Program-made: the position numbers and the translations under genes
Shown here: positions 1 to 9,248 of the stretch, in pieces
Numbering within the stretch: position 1 is the stretch's first letter
Layout: each line of letters starts with the position of its first letter
Source: Chitinivorax tropicus
GTDB lineage: Bacteria; Pseudomonadota; Gammaproteobacteria; Burkholderiales; SCOH01
Reading direction: 5' to 3'
Assembly (NCBI RefSeq): GCF_014202905.1
Contig: NZ_JACHHY010000012.1
Span: 62,001-126,000 of the forward strand
DNA: 64,000 bases
Notes under the pieces: model-generated
Told to the model about the DNA's origin: nothing
The model's database searches: none
The model's input: only the letters and a program-made list of their open reading frames with translations

Positions 1-411
1 CTTGGCATCAGCGAACAGATCGTCTTCACCGGGCGCGTGCCAAATGCTGATGTACCTCAATACTACGATCTGGTGGATGTACTGGTGTACCCACGCCTGC
101 CGATGCGCCTGACCGAATTGGTGACACCGTTGAAACCACTGGAAGCGATGGCGCAAGGCCGCTTGGTGGCGGCCAGTGATGTCGGCGGCCATCGCGAGCT
201 GATTCAGCCCAATGTGACCGGGGTACTGTTCCGTGCAGATGATGCAGCTGATCTGGCCAAGGTGGTGCTGGATCTTGCAGCACACCCGGAACGCTGGCCC
301 GCTATGAAGTCTGCGGGCCGCCACTACGTTGAAACCGAGCGCAATTGGGCGAACAGCGTCAGCCGGTACCAACACATCTACCCCGCGCTATTGAACGGAA
401 AGCGGCGATGA
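1..411 (+). CDS. Glycosyltransferase family 4, C-terminal part (5' end outside window)
   Basis: The frame is open back to base 1, so only the last 136 codons are visible. They form the C-terminal Rossmann half of a GT-B glycosyltransferase: a VFTGRVPNAD strand-loop, the nucleotide-sugar donor stretch TELVTPLKPLEAMA (visible residues 38-51), then ASDVGGHRELI. This stretch resembles glycosyltransferases of exosortase A exopolysaccharide loci, which fits the O-ligase downstream. It would add a sugar to the lipid-linked repeat unit on the cytoplasmic face of the membrane. The stop codon overlaps the next gene's ATG (ATGA), so the two are translationally coupled. Donor and linkage cannot be told. 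Confidence 0.85.
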   Translation, partial: LGISEQIVFTGRVPNADVPQYYDLVDVLVYPRLPMRLTELVTPLKPLEAMAQGRLVAASDVGGHRELIQPNVTGVLFRADDAADLAKVVLDLAAHPERWPAMKSAGRHYVETERNWANSVSRYQHIYPALLNGKRR

Positions 412-1493
412 GGGCGTTACGTCTGGCGCTGGTCGGCCCATTACCCCCTCCCTCCGGCGGCATGGCCAATCAATGTCGTCAATTAGCTCGATTGCTGGGT
501 GAGGAAGGTGTCGAGGTCGAGGTGGTGCAGGTCAATGCACCCTATAGACCTGCATTTGTGGAAAAGCTGAAAGGCATCCGTGCGCTGTTCCGGTTGATTC
601 CCTACAAGTGGGCGCTGTGGCGGGCTGCTGGGCGGGCGGATGTGGTACATGTGATGGCGAATTCAGGTTGGTCTTGGTACCTGTTTGCTGTGCCAGCGGT
701 GTATATTGCCCGATTGCGTGGCACACCCGTCATCATCAATTATCGAGGGGGCGGGGCGGCTGAGTTCTTTGCTCATGCGCCTGCACTGGCTTTGCGTGCA
801 CTGAAAAAAGCCAATGCCCTGATCGTGCCCTCGGGTTTTCTACGAGAGGTGTTTGGCCAGTTGGGTTGTACGGGCCTGGTCATTCCCAACATCATCGATC
901 TGTCGCGGTTCACCCCGCGTCAGCCGCAGCCTGGTAAGGTGGATAAACATGTGATCGTCACCCGAAATCTGGAGCCGATCTACGACATTCCCACTGCATT
1001 ACAGGCATTTGCCAGGGTGCGTCAGCAGCTGCCATCCGCACAGATGACCGTGGCGGGCTCGGGGCCGGAGCTGGCCAATCTGCAGCAGCTGGCGCAGACC
1101 TTGGGCATTGCCGATGCCGTCCATTTCGTCGGTCGCATCGACAATGATCAGATGAGTGCGCTGTATACCTCAGCTGATCTGATGCTGAACCCCAGCACCA
1201 TCGACAATATGCCGATTTCCATTCTGGAAGCCTTTGCCAGCAATGTTCCGGTGGTCTCCACGGATGTCGGGGGTGTGCCATTCATCGCAGAGCATGGGCG
1301 TACCGCGCTGCTGGTGCCTGCGCGCGATGCCGATGCGATGGCTGCAGCCATGCTGCAGATTTTGCAGGATGATGCTTTTGCCGAACAGCTGTCCACGGCA
1401 GGCATGGCAGAGGCGCAACGTTATGCTTGGCCCGTGGTGCGAGAGCAATGGCTGGCGGCCTATCGTGGCCTGATGCGGCTGGAGTCCAGATAA
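408..1493 (+). CDS. Glycosyltransferase family 4 (exopolysaccharide assembly)
   Basis: 361 aa, a normal length for a complete GT4 enzyme. The ATG at 408 overlaps the upstream stop and begins MRALRLALVG; a longer in-frame extension from 345 runs inside the previous gene and is unlikely. The N-terminal acceptor domain has the Gly-rich loop PLPPPSGGMANQ (about residues 11-22). The C-terminal donor domain has VAGSGPEL, HFVGRI and the donor-binding NMPISILEAFA followed by VVSTDVGGVPF. It is cytoplasmic and would extend the lipid-linked oligosaccharide. Its stop overlaps the next start by one base, in a tight operon with its neighbours. Confidence 0.9.
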   Translation: MRALRLALVGPLPPPSGGMANQCRQLARLLGEEGVEVEVVQVNAPYRPAFVEKLKGIRALFRLIPYKWALWRAAGRADVVHVMANSGWSWYLFAVPAVYIARLRGTPVIINYRGGGAAEFFAHAPALALRALKKANALIVPSGFLREVFGQLGCTGLVIPNIIDLSRFTPRQPQPGKVDKHVIVTRNLEPIYDIPTALQAFARVRQQLPSAQMTVAGSGPELANLQQLAQTLGIADAVHFVGRIDNDQMSALYTSADLMLNPSTIDNMPISILEAFASNVPVVSTDVGGVPFIAEHGRTALLVPARDADAMAAAMLQILQDDAFAEQLSTAGMAEAQRYAWPVVREQWLAAYRGLMRLESR

Positions 1494-2881
1494 TGGGGCT
1501 CTATACCACCTTTGCCGCCAATGTGTTGTTCCCGCTGCACGAGCGTCTGAAGCACCATGACACGGTGGCCGTGAAACGCCAACTGGAACAGACACAATGG
1601 CTGAAACCCGAAGCAATCCGTGCGCTTCAGCTGGATCGGCTACGTGCATTTCTGACTGACTGTGGCCAACATGTGCCGTACTACCGCGATCTGTTCGCCA
1701 AATTGGCATTCGACCCGGTGGCCATCACCTCATTGTCAGATCTGGCCCGCCTGCCCATTTTGACCAAAGACATCATCCGGCGTGAATTCGAGCAATTGAA
1801 ATCATCACAGGCTGAGCCGATGAAATTGTTCTCGACGACTGGATCAACGGGTGACCCGTTGCGCTTTTTCATCAGCAATACCCGTGTCAGCCATGATGTT
1901 GCCGCCAAGTGGCGCGCAACCCGGTGGTGGGATGTCGATATCGGTGACCGTGAAATGGTGATCTGGTCGAGCCCGATCGAGTTGACCAAACAAGATCGTG
2001 TCAAGCAGCTGCGAGATTGGCTGTTGCGTAGCCGATTGGTGCCCTCGGCAACCTTATCGCCAGCGGACATGGCGCGTTTCGTCGAGGCGATTCGCCGTTT
2101 CAAACCGGCCATGCTGTTTGGCTACCCATCCTCCATGACACTCATTGCCCAACATGCCGAGAAACAGGGGGTACGCCTGGATGATCTCGGTATCAAGGTC
2201 GCATTCTGCACGGCAGAGCGTATGTACCCGCACCAGGCCGATACCCTGAAGCGCGTGTTCGGCTGCCCGGTGGCCAATGGCTATGGTGGGCGCGATGCTG
2301 GCTTTATTGCCCACGCCTGCCCGCAGGGTGGTTATCACATCACGGCTGAGGACATCATCGTCGAAGTGGTGGATGAACAAGGCTTGCCTTTACCTGCGGG
2401 CGTGCCAGGCGAGGTGGTAGTCACGCATCTGTACAGTACCGGTTTTCCATTCGTGCGCTACAAAAACGGTGATGTCGCGGTGCTGGATGACGCGCAGTGC
2501 GCCTGTGGTCGTGGGTTGCCACTGCTGAAAGAGGTGCGGGGCCGTACCAATGATGTGCTCCTGGCCGAAGACGGCAGCATGGTTCACGACGTGGCCATTG
2601 CCATGGTGTTACGCGACATGCCCGGCGTGATCGCCTTCAAGGTGATTCAGGAAACCTTGCACCATTGTCGCTTGCAGCTGGTGCGGGATGAGCGCTTTCA
2701 AACGGTATCCAGCGAGTTGTCCATCCGAGACACCTTCCGCGCCCGGCTGGGGCAGGGTGTCAAACTTGATATTGAATACGTTGCGGCGATCGAGCCGGAA
2801 AAATCCGGCAAATATCGTTATGTAGTCAGTAAGGTCAGCCAGCACCAAGCCGGCCATCCCACCGCAACCATACAGAATTGA
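1493..2881 (+). CDS. CapK/PaaK-like adenylate-forming enzyme
   Basis: 462 aa. The start at 1493 lies in TAATG, sharing one base with the previous stop. The protein has the AMP-binding loop FSTTGSTGDPLRFF (about residues 115-128), a central NGYGGRDAGF motif and the C-terminal RYKNGDVAVLDD and CACGRGLP segments typical of phenylacetate-CoA ligase-like proteins. In polysaccharide loci these CapK relatives are thought to activate an acyl or aryl acid as adenylate or CoA ester for decoration of the polymer. The actual substrate is unknown. With the AAC(3)-like and acyltransferase-3 genes downstream it could form an acyl-modification branch (inference). Confidence 0.85.
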   Translation: MGLYTTFAANVLFPLHERLKHHDTVAVKRQLEQTQWLKPEAIRALQLDRLRAFLTDCGQHVPYYRDLFAKLAFDPVAITSLSDLARLPILTKDIIRREFEQLKSSQAEPMKLFSTTGSTGDPLRFFISNTRVSHDVAAKWRATRWWDVDIGDREMVIWSSPIELTKQDRVKQLRDWLLRSRLVPSATLSPADMARFVEAIRRFKPAMLFGYPSSMTLIAQHAEKQGVRLDDLGIKVAFCTAERMYPHQADTLKRVFGCPVANGYGGRDAGFIAHACPQGGYHITAEDIIVEVVDEQGLPLPAGVPGEVVVTHLYSTGFPFVRYKNGDVAVLDDAQCACGRGLPLLKEVRGRTNDVLLAEDGSMVHDVAIAMVLRDMPGVIAFKVIQETLHHCRLQLVRDERFQTVSSELSIRDTFRARLGQGVKLDIEYVAAIEPEKSGKYRYVVSKVSQHQAGHPTATIQN

Positions 2882-2904
2882 TCTGCATTCGGAGTGAATA
2901 GACC

Positions 2905-4089
2905 ATGTTAACCGCTGCCAAGAATCTGCTGCGCGATTGGCGCGATCAGATGCAACTGACCCCTGCCGCCAAGGCCGAAATTGCCCGCGACAAAGCCGGG
3001 GTGCCCAGTCAAGACCCGGGCATCGAGCCCGCTGTCCATGCCGCCATCCAATGGCTGAAGCGTGCGCAGGATCAGTCCGCCTCCAATGATGGGGGTGTGG
3101 CACGGGATTACAGCTTGATCAAAGGCTGGGGGGTGTCCTATCCAGAAACCACGGGTTACATCATCCCGACCATGATCGACTATGCCAAGCGTTATGACGA
3201 CCCGGACTCGATCGACCGCGCCCGTCGCATGCTCGATTGGTTGGTCAGCATTCAATTCCCAGAGGGTGGCTTCATGGGGGGGCGCATCAACGCTGATGTC
3301 CGGGTGCCGGTCACCTTCAATACCGGGCAGATCCTATTGGGCCTGGCGGCAGGGGTGGCCGAATTCGGAGAGATCTATCGCCAGCCGATGCGCAAGGCGG
3401 CCAATTGGTTACGTGATTCGCTCGACCCAGATGGCTGCTGGCGTAAGCATGCCACCCCCTTTGCCAAGGCAGGTGACAAGACCTATGAAACCCATGTTTC
3501 CTGGGGCTTGTTCGAAGCTGCACGGGTTGACCCGGAGCAAGGCTACGCTGAGGCGGCCATGAAACAGGTCAATTGGGCGCTGACCCAACAGCAGCCCAAT
3601 GGCTGGCTGGCCAATTGTTGCCTGACCAACCCTGATACGCCATTGACCCATACGCTGGGCTATGCGCTACGCGGCTTCATGGAGGCGCATCGTTTTACCA
3701 AGGATGATGCCGTATTGGCCAAAGCCATCAAGACTGCCGATGGCCTGATGTCTGCACTGCAGCCAGATGGCTTCATTCCTGGCATGTTGAAGCCGAATTG
3801 GCAGGGCGCTGTCACTTGGTCCTGCCTGACTGGAGAGGTGCAGATCGCTCATAGCTGGTTGATGCTGTATGCGCTGACTGGCGAGACGAAATATCGTGAT
3901 GCCGCTGCCCTGGCCAACCGCTATGTCCGCCGCACCATGCGGCTGGATGGCCCGGTGGATACATTGGGCGCGGTGAAGGGATCATTCCCGGTCAGTGGTG
4001 CCTATGGTGAATTCCAGTATCTGAACTGGGCACCGAAATTCATGATCGACTCCAACCTGCTCGAACTGGATATCTGTCATCGTGGCTAA
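2905..4089 (+). CDS. Alpha/alpha-toroid (terpene cyclase/glycosidase-fold) protein of EPS cluster
   Basis: 394 aa, with no signal peptide or membrane helix seen. The sequence is rich in repeated helical hairpins with aromatic and Gly turns (LVSIQFPEGGFMGG, WLRDSLDPDGCWRKH, LMSALQPDGFIPG), the pattern of squalene-cyclase and six-hairpin glycosidase-like toroids. No canonical cyclase DXDD or defined hydrolase motif was recognised, so catalysis is not assigned. It follows the CapK gene by 23 bases and overlaps the next gene by 8. Co-transcription suggests it acts on the same polysaccharide or its precursor, for example as a lyase, hydrolase or epimerase. Confidence 0.65.
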   Translation: MLTAAKNLLRDWRDQMQLTPAAKAEIARDKAGVPSQDPGIEPAVHAAIQWLKRAQDQSASNDGGVARDYSLIKGWGVSYPETTGYIIPTMIDYAKRYDDPDSIDRARRMLDWLVSIQFPEGGFMGGRINADVRVPVTFNTGQILLGLAAGVAEFGEIYRQPMRKAANWLRDSLDPDGCWRKHATPFAKAGDKTYETHVSWGLFEAARVDPEQGYAEAAMKQVNWALTQQQPNGWLANCCLTNPDTPLTHTLGYALRGFMEAHRFTKDDAVLAKAIKTADGLMSALQPDGFIPGMLKPNWQGAVTWSCLTGEVQIAHSWLMLYALTGETKYRDAAALANRYVRRTMRLDGPVDTLGAVKGSFPVSGAYGEFQYLNWAPKFMIDSNLLELDICHRG

Positions 4090-5011
4090 ACTGATCCAAT
4101 CGCTGAAACAGTGGGTGAAAGGCGTGCTGTCCGCCCAGCATGCCAAAAAGCGCGAAGCCGAGATCAAGGCCGAGGCCCCACACATCACCAAGACCATGAT
4201 TGTTGAGGGATTGCGGGCGATGGGCATCGTGCCGGGGGATGTGGTGATGCTGCATTCCTCGCTCAAAAGTCTGGGTTATGTGGATGGTGGTGCGCAAGCT
4301 GTGCTGGAGGCGGTGCATGAGGCGGTCAGCCCAGGCGGCACCTTGGTGGTGCCTACTTACTATCTGCCCGGCGGGACGATCTACAACACCTGTCAGATGA
4401 CTGATTATGTGTTTGACCCACGGGAGCATGGCTCCAACCTGGGGGCCTTGCCAGACACCTTCCTGAAGATGCCGGGCATTCGCCGCAGCATCCACCCGAC
4501 CCATTCGGTATCCGCCCTGGGCCCGCAGGCGGAATACATCGTCAGCACCCATCATCTTGCACCGTCCATCTTTGGTGAGGGGTCGCCATGGGAACGTTGC
4601 CTGCAGGTGAATGCCAAGGTGCTCGGGCTGGGTATCACCATGGGGCCGGTCACTTTCTACCATCTGCTGGAAGACATGTGGCTGGACCGCTTTCCCTTGC
4701 CGGTGCGCCTGCCTGAGGTCTTCAAGCTGAAATGCCGGGACTGGGAAGGCCAACTGATCGAGGTGCCCGTCACGCCGCTCGATCCGCAATACAACCCGCG
4801 TCGGATCGACAACAAAGCGCGGGCGGATCTGCAGCAGTTTTTCATGGATGACTTCAGTCGAGTGGGTATTTTGAAGCCTGGTAAGGTGGGCGAGGCCAGT
4901 GCCTGGTATGTGACGGCACAGGATTTCTATGCCCGCCTGGAATGGCTGGCGGCACGTGGCATCACCATCTACGCCGAGCCAGAACAGATCGCCAAACCGG
5001 TTCTGGAATGA
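4082..5011 (+). CDS. AAC(3)-family N-acetyltransferase (Antibiotic_NAT fold)
   Basis: 309 aa, GTG start at 4082 overlapping the previous gene by 8 bases. It shows family landmarks: VVMLHSSLKSLGYVDGG near residues 54-70, GTLVVPTYYLPGG, the HPTHSVSALGP segment carrying the conserved His, and GEGSPWERCL. The fold uses acetyl-CoA or another acyl-CoA to acylate an amino group. Members inside capsule and EPS operons more likely acylate an amino sugar than detoxify aminoglycosides; that is inference from context, and resistance should not be predicted from this gene. The stop overlaps the flippase start by four bases. Confidence 0.85.
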   Translation: MAKLIQSLKQWVKGVLSAQHAKKREAEIKAEAPHITKTMIVEGLRAMGIVPGDVVMLHSSLKSLGYVDGGAQAVLEAVHEAVSPGGTLVVPTYYLPGGTIYNTCQMTDYVFDPREHGSNLGALPDTFLKMPGIRRSIHPTHSVSALGPQAEYIVSTHHLAPSIFGEGSPWERCLQVNAKVLGLGITMGPVTFYHLLEDMWLDRFPLPVRLPEVFKLKCRDWEGQLIEVPVTPLDPQYNPRRIDNKARADLQQFFMDDFSRVGILKPGKVGEASAWYVTAQDFYARLEWLAARGITIYAEPEQIAKPVLE

Positions 5012-6447
5012 GTAATCTACGTTCGCAAGTGGTATCGGGCCTGCGTTGGACGGCAGGTGCGCGGATCGTGTCACAGGTCTTCACCTGGGCGATGACCATC
5101 ATTGTCATCCGGCTGCTGACACCGGGTGACTATGGCCTGTTGGCCATGGCCAATATCTTCGTGGCCTTTCTGATGCTGATGTCCGAGATCGGTCTGGGGC
5201 TGTCGATCGTGCAGGCGGATAAGGTCGAGCTGCCGGAGCTGCGGCAGATCTTCGGTTTGGTCATCCTCTCCAACATGAGCTTGTGCGTGTTGTTGTTGGT
5301 GTTGGCGCCATTGATTGCCAGCTTTTTCAACGAGCCGCGCCTGACCATGGTGATTCAGGCGCTGGCGGCGCAGTTCCCGCTGGTCGCCTTGACCTCCATT
5401 CCCAAAGCCCTGCTGGAACGCAAGATGGACTTCAAACCTGCCTCGATGTTGGAGGCCATCAGCGCCATCATCAATGGGGTGGTGGTGCTGCTACTGGCCT
5501 ATTGGGGCTATGGAGTGTGGGCGCTGGTGTGGGGCAATCTGGTCGGGCTGCTGCTGCGGGCGATCGGCTTTCAGATCATGTCGCCTTTTCGCGAGTGGCC
5601 TACCTTCAGCTTGGCAGGCATGCGGCGCTTTGTGTTTTTTGGCGGGCATGTCACGCTGGCCCGTATGTTGTGGTTTTTTTATTCACAGGTTGATTCCTTC
5701 ATCGTCGGCAAATTGCTGGGCAAAGAGCCGCTGGGTATCTATTCGGTGTCCATGCATCTGGCTGGATTACCAGTGGCGCGGGTGTCGTCGGTGTTGAATC
5801 AGGTTGCCATGCCAGCCTTCTCACGGGTGCAGAATGACCTGGGCGCAGCCAGTGCCCACTTTCTGAAAGCAGCACGGCTGATGGCGTTCGTGGTGTTCCC
5901 CGTATCATGGGGAATGTCGGCGGTCGCACCAGAGCTGGTCGATCTGCTGATGGGTAAGCATTGGGCGGGCGCGGCCATGCCGTTGCTATTGCTGTGCCTG
6001 ATCATGCCGTTTCGCATGTTGAGCAGCATGATTCCGGCTGCAGTACAGGGATTGGGCAGGCCAGAGGTGTCGGTGATGAATCAGATCTCCGCCTGTGTGG
6101 TCATGCCGATAGCGTTCGTGATCGGCTCGCAGTGGGGCCTGCTGGGAATCAGCATTGCCTGGGTATTGGGCTTCCCGCTGGTGCTGTTGGGCAATCTGTT
6201 CCGGGCCATGCCGGTGGTGGGGCTGACCGTGTGGCAATTGGTGCGCAGCCAGGTCCCCCCGGCCATCTGCGCCGGTGGCATGTGGGGCGCGGTGGAATTG
6301 CTCAGGTTGGTGGTGGGCGACTTGGCGCTCATTCCACGGCTGTCGCTGCTGGTTGCCAGCGGCGGCGCCATGTACGTGTTGTTGGCTTGGTCGATCAACC
6401 GGGCCGGCTGCCAGGAGGCGCTCGGTTTTTTCCGGCGCAAGGGCTGA
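5008..6447 (+). CDS. Wzx-like polysaccharide flippase (MOP superfamily)
   Basis: 479 aa. The start was placed at 5008 (ATGA overlap with the previous stop), giving MSNLRSQVVSGLRWTAGARI, the usual amphipathic N-terminus of the family. A string of about 12-14 hydrophobic segments follows, with the family-typical IRLLTPGDYGLLAMANIF near the first helices. It should flip the undecaprenyl-linked repeat unit across the inner membrane. Later gene order (acyltransferase, O-ligase) agrees with a Wzx/Wzy-type pathway. Confidence 0.9.
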   Translation: MSNLRSQVVSGLRWTAGARIVSQVFTWAMTIIVIRLLTPGDYGLLAMANIFVAFLMLMSEIGLGLSIVQADKVELPELRQIFGLVILSNMSLCVLLLVLAPLIASFFNEPRLTMVIQALAAQFPLVALTSIPKALLERKMDFKPASMLEAISAIINGVVVLLLAYWGYGVWALVWGNLVGLLLRAIGFQIMSPFREWPTFSLAGMRRFVFFGGHVTLARMLWFFYSQVDSFIVGKLLGKEPLGIYSVSMHLAGLPVARVSSVLNQVAMPAFSRVQNDLGAASAHFLKAARLMAFVVFPVSWGMSAVAPELVDLLMGKHWAGAAMPLLLLCLIMPFRMLSSMIPAAVQGLGRPEVSVMNQISACVVMPIAFVIGSQWGLLGISIAWVLGFPLVLLGNLFRAMPVVGLTVWQLVRSQVPPAICAGGMWGAVELLRLVVGDLALIPRLSLLVASGGAMYVLLAWSINRAGCQEALGFFRRKG

Positions 6448-6448
6448 G

Positions 6449-7771
6449 ATGTCAACCACGCACGCACCCCTGCAACCGGCCACCCGCATCAATGTGGTGG
6501 AAGCGGCACGGGGGCTGTGCGCTGGCTATGTGGTGCTGGCTCATGTGTTTCAAATCCTGGGCTATAAATACTCGCTGTTGGGGGCAGCGCCCTTGCTGGT
6601 GGACCTGGCTTCGGGCTACCCACACGAGGCGGTGCTGTTCTTCTTCCTGCTGTCGGGCTTCAGTATCCACTATGCCAGCATGGATCGTCCGCTGAATCAC
6701 ACGGCAGGTGTCTGGCACTATCTCTACCTACGCTTGCGCCGGGTCTATCCGATTTTTCTGGTTGCCGTGGCGGGCATTTTTGGTCTGTATGGCTTGGGCC
6801 TGATGCTGGGAGTGCCGCATTATCAGCAGATCTGGCAGACACTGCGCTGGCAGGATGTGCTGGCCACTGTGACATTTGTGGCGGATCGTGTTACCGCTTG
6901 TGGCCGAATCGCAACCGTGTTGCCAACCAATCCCCCATTCTGGTCGCTATCGTATGAGATGTTCTATTACCTGCTGTACCCCGCCTTCTGGTGGGTGTCG
7001 CAGCGGCGCTCCATCTGGGCCATGGTCTGGCTGGGGGCCGGTATCAGTGTGGCGGCGGTAGTGATCGGGGCCTGGCAATGTGGGCATGGGTCGAATGTAT
7101 TGGGCCTGTACTATGTGTGGTGTCTGGGCGCGTTGGTGGCGGAATACAAACGGCGCGGGCTCATCCTGCCCATCCCTCGTCCGATTGTATATGTGCTGCC
7201 CTATCTGGCCATGCTGGTCGTATGGTTGATTGCGCAATCACGGTTGGTGGCCTTCGAAACTCCCTTTTGGGTGACCGCTTTCTTTGTGGTGCTGGCCTAC
7301 CCGGTTTCGCAGGCCCGATCCCAGCTGTTGTCAGGTTGGCGCAAAGCCATGGTTTTGGCCGTCATCCTGGGGGGATGGTTGGCGGTGGTGGGCCTGACGC
7401 AGTTCAAATCTGTCGCTGATAACATGCTAGTGTTTCATCAACGACTGGTGTTGTTCTCGTTGATCTGGCTAGGGTTGGTCATCAGCGATGGTCAGCCTTG
7501 GCGGGCTTCGTTCACTCGTTGGCTGATAGAGCGATTGTATGGTTTGGGCGGTATCTCCTATGCCTTGTATCTGATCCATTACCCCGCCCTGGTCTGGATG
7601 CGGGAGTGGACGCTCCATCAAGGCTTGGCTATTCATTGGGGGCTGACAGTGATTCCGCTGGTGCTGCTGGCGGCTTGGTGGTTGGAGCGCTGGCTGCAAC
7701 CACGGCTGGTGCCCTGGTTGGACAAGGCATTCAAGGTATTGCCCACGCAGAAAGCTGCGGCAGCCACGTGA
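6449..7771 (+). CDS. Acyltransferase-3 family membrane protein (OafA-like)
   Basis: 440 aa. The ATG at 6449 is one base after the previous stop; the in-frame extension to 6275 lies in the flippase gene and is rejected. The first segment, INVVEAARGLCAGYVVLAHVFQ, carries the family's conserved Arg and His on helix 1. About ten hydrophobic helices follow, with LRLRRVYPIFLVAV and SYEMFYYLLYPAFWW typical of acyltransferase 3. It probably O-acylates the polysaccharide or its lipid-linked precursor at the inner membrane. A 163-base gap after it ends the overlapping run. Confidence 0.88.
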   Translation: MSTTHAPLQPATRINVVEAARGLCAGYVVLAHVFQILGYKYSLLGAAPLLVDLASGYPHEAVLFFFLLSGFSIHYASMDRPLNHTAGVWHYLYLRLRRVYPIFLVAVAGIFGLYGLGLMLGVPHYQQIWQTLRWQDVLATVTFVADRVTACGRIATVLPTNPPFWSLSYEMFYYLLYPAFWWVSQRRSIWAMVWLGAGISVAAVVIGAWQCGHGSNVLGLYYVWCLGALVAEYKRRGLILPIPRPIVYVLPYLAMLVVWLIAQSRLVAFETPFWVTAFFVVLAYPVSQARSQLLSGWRKAMVLAVILGGWLAVVGLTQFKSVADNMLVFHQRLVLFSLIWLGLVISDGQPWRASFTRWLIERLYGLGGISYALYLIHYPALVWMREWTLHQGLAIHWGLTVIPLVLLAAWWLERWLQPRLVPWLDKAFKVLPTQKAAAAT

Positions 7772-7934
7772 ATGTATCGAGCAGGGGCGGCCTATTGGCC
7801 AAGTAGGTGTTGGGTGGTGTAGGTATCGGCGTGCCGGATGTCATTCAGTCGGCGCGATGTTGTGTAGCATGGCCTGCTGGTGACTGCTGGCAGCGTCATT
7901 TCATAGGTGGCATTCAGCCAAGTGTGTTGTCGTC

Positions 7935-9248
7935 ATGCGTGACCTTTTACTCGTCGGTTTTATCCTGGGTTCGGTGCCCTTCATCCTCAAGCGCCCTTGG
8001 ATCGGCGCTGTCATGTGGGCATGGGTGAGCCTGATGAACCCACACCGTTTCACCTGGGGGTTTGCTTACAACTTCCAGGTTGCCATGATCGTCGGTGCAG
8101 CAACATTGTTGTCGTTGGTCATGCATCTCAAAGAGGTCAAAGCCCCACCCAGAAACGCTGCCATGGTCGCACTGGGCATCTTTGTCCTGTGGCTCAACAT
8201 CACCTTGCCATTTTCATTCAATTTGAATGAGGTCTATGGCATGTGGGACAAGGTGATGAAAATCATGCTGATGCTGTTCGTGACGGGCATGTTGATCATC
8301 GAGAAAAAGCAGATTCAAGTGCTGATCTGGGTGGTGGCACTCTCCATTGGTTTATTGGGTTTGAAGGGGGGGATCTTTACCGTATTGCAAGGCGGCGAGA
8401 ACCGCGTGTGGGGGCCAGCGGGCTCTTTCATCGAGGGCAACAACGAAATCGGTTTGGCCTTCATCATGGCGATCCCATTGATGTATTACCTGCATGAACA
8501 AGTCACGGACAAACGTATCCGCTGGGGAGTATTGGTCTGCATTGGCAGCAGTGCCGCTGCAGCGTTGGGCACCCACTCGCGGGGTGCATTACTGGCCATT
8601 GCCGCGATGACTTTCTTCCTGTGGCTGAAAAGCCCGCGTAAGTTATTGAATGGGTTCATCATCCTGCTGCTGTCGCCATTGCTTTACTTCTTCATGCCTG
8701 ACAAGTGGCATGACCGGATGGCCACGATTGAAACCTATGAGGAAGATGCTTCCGCCATGGGGCGGATCAATGCCTGGAAAATGGCGTATAACCTGGCGTC
8801 TGACAACTTCTTTGGTGGAGGTTTCCAGATCTACGACGGCAATACCTTCGCGCGTTATGCACCCGTCCCTGAAGATGTGCATGCTGCGCACAGCGTCTAT
8901 TTCCAGATATTGGGCGAGCATGGCTTTGTCGGCCTGTTCCTGTACCTGCTGGTCGGCTTTCTCACTTGGCGCCTGGCCAATCGACTGATCAAACAAACCG
9001 ATGGCAAATCTGACCTGCGCTGGATATCGTTGTTCTGCCGGATGAGCCAGGTCAGTATCGCTGGGTTCGCCGTGGGCGGGGCCTTTTTGAGCTTGGCCTA
9101 TTTCGATCTGACTTATTATCTGTTGATCATCATGAGCACCATGGATCGCTGGCTGAAAATGAACCCGATCACCACGGCCATCAAGCTGCCATTGGCAGCC
9201 GGGCAGGTGGGCCCATTGCAGACAGCCTCAACAGAAAGGCGGACATGA
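7935..9248 (+). CDS. O-glycosylation ligase / Wzy-like polymerase, exosortase A-associated
   Basis: 437 aa, polytopic. The N-terminus, with FILGSVPFILKRPWIGAVMW and WVSLMNPHRFTWGF, closely matches the O-glycosylation ligase family of exosortase A loci (TIGR03097, from memory), and this is the best evidence for the cluster's identity. A large periplasmic loop with HAAHSVYFQILGEHG lies late in the protein, as in WaaL/Wzy enzymes. It probably polymerises the repeat unit or transfers glycans to exported proteins. No clear Shine-Dalgarno is seen before the ATG. The stop overlaps the deacetylase start (ATGA). Confidence 0.88.
   Translation: MRDLLLVGFILGSVPFILKRPWIGAVMWAWVSLMNPHRFTWGFAYNFQVAMIVGAATLLSLVMHLKEVKAPPRNAAMVALGIFVLWLNITLPFSFNLNEVYGMWDKVMKIMLMLFVTGMLIIEKKQIQVLIWVVALSIGLLGLKGGIFTVLQGGENRVWGPAGSFIEGNNEIGLAFIMAIPLMYYLHEQVTDKRIRWGVLVCIGSSAAAALGTHSRGALLAIAAMTFFLWLKSPRKLLNGFIILLLSPLLYFFMPDKWHDRMATIETYEEDASAMGRINAWKMAYNLASDNFFGGGFQIYDGNTFARYAPVPEDVHAAHSVYFQILGEHGFVGLFLYLLVGFLTWRLANRLIKQTDGKSDLRWISLFCRMSQVSIAGFAVGGAFLSLAYFDLTYYLLIIMSTMDRWLKMNPITTAIKLPLAAGQVGPLQTASTERRT

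Noticed and set aside
4082-5011. Acquired aminoglycoside resistance gene
   Set aside because: The fold is AAC(3)-like, but the gene overlaps EPS genes on both sides and belongs to the polysaccharide operon by context.
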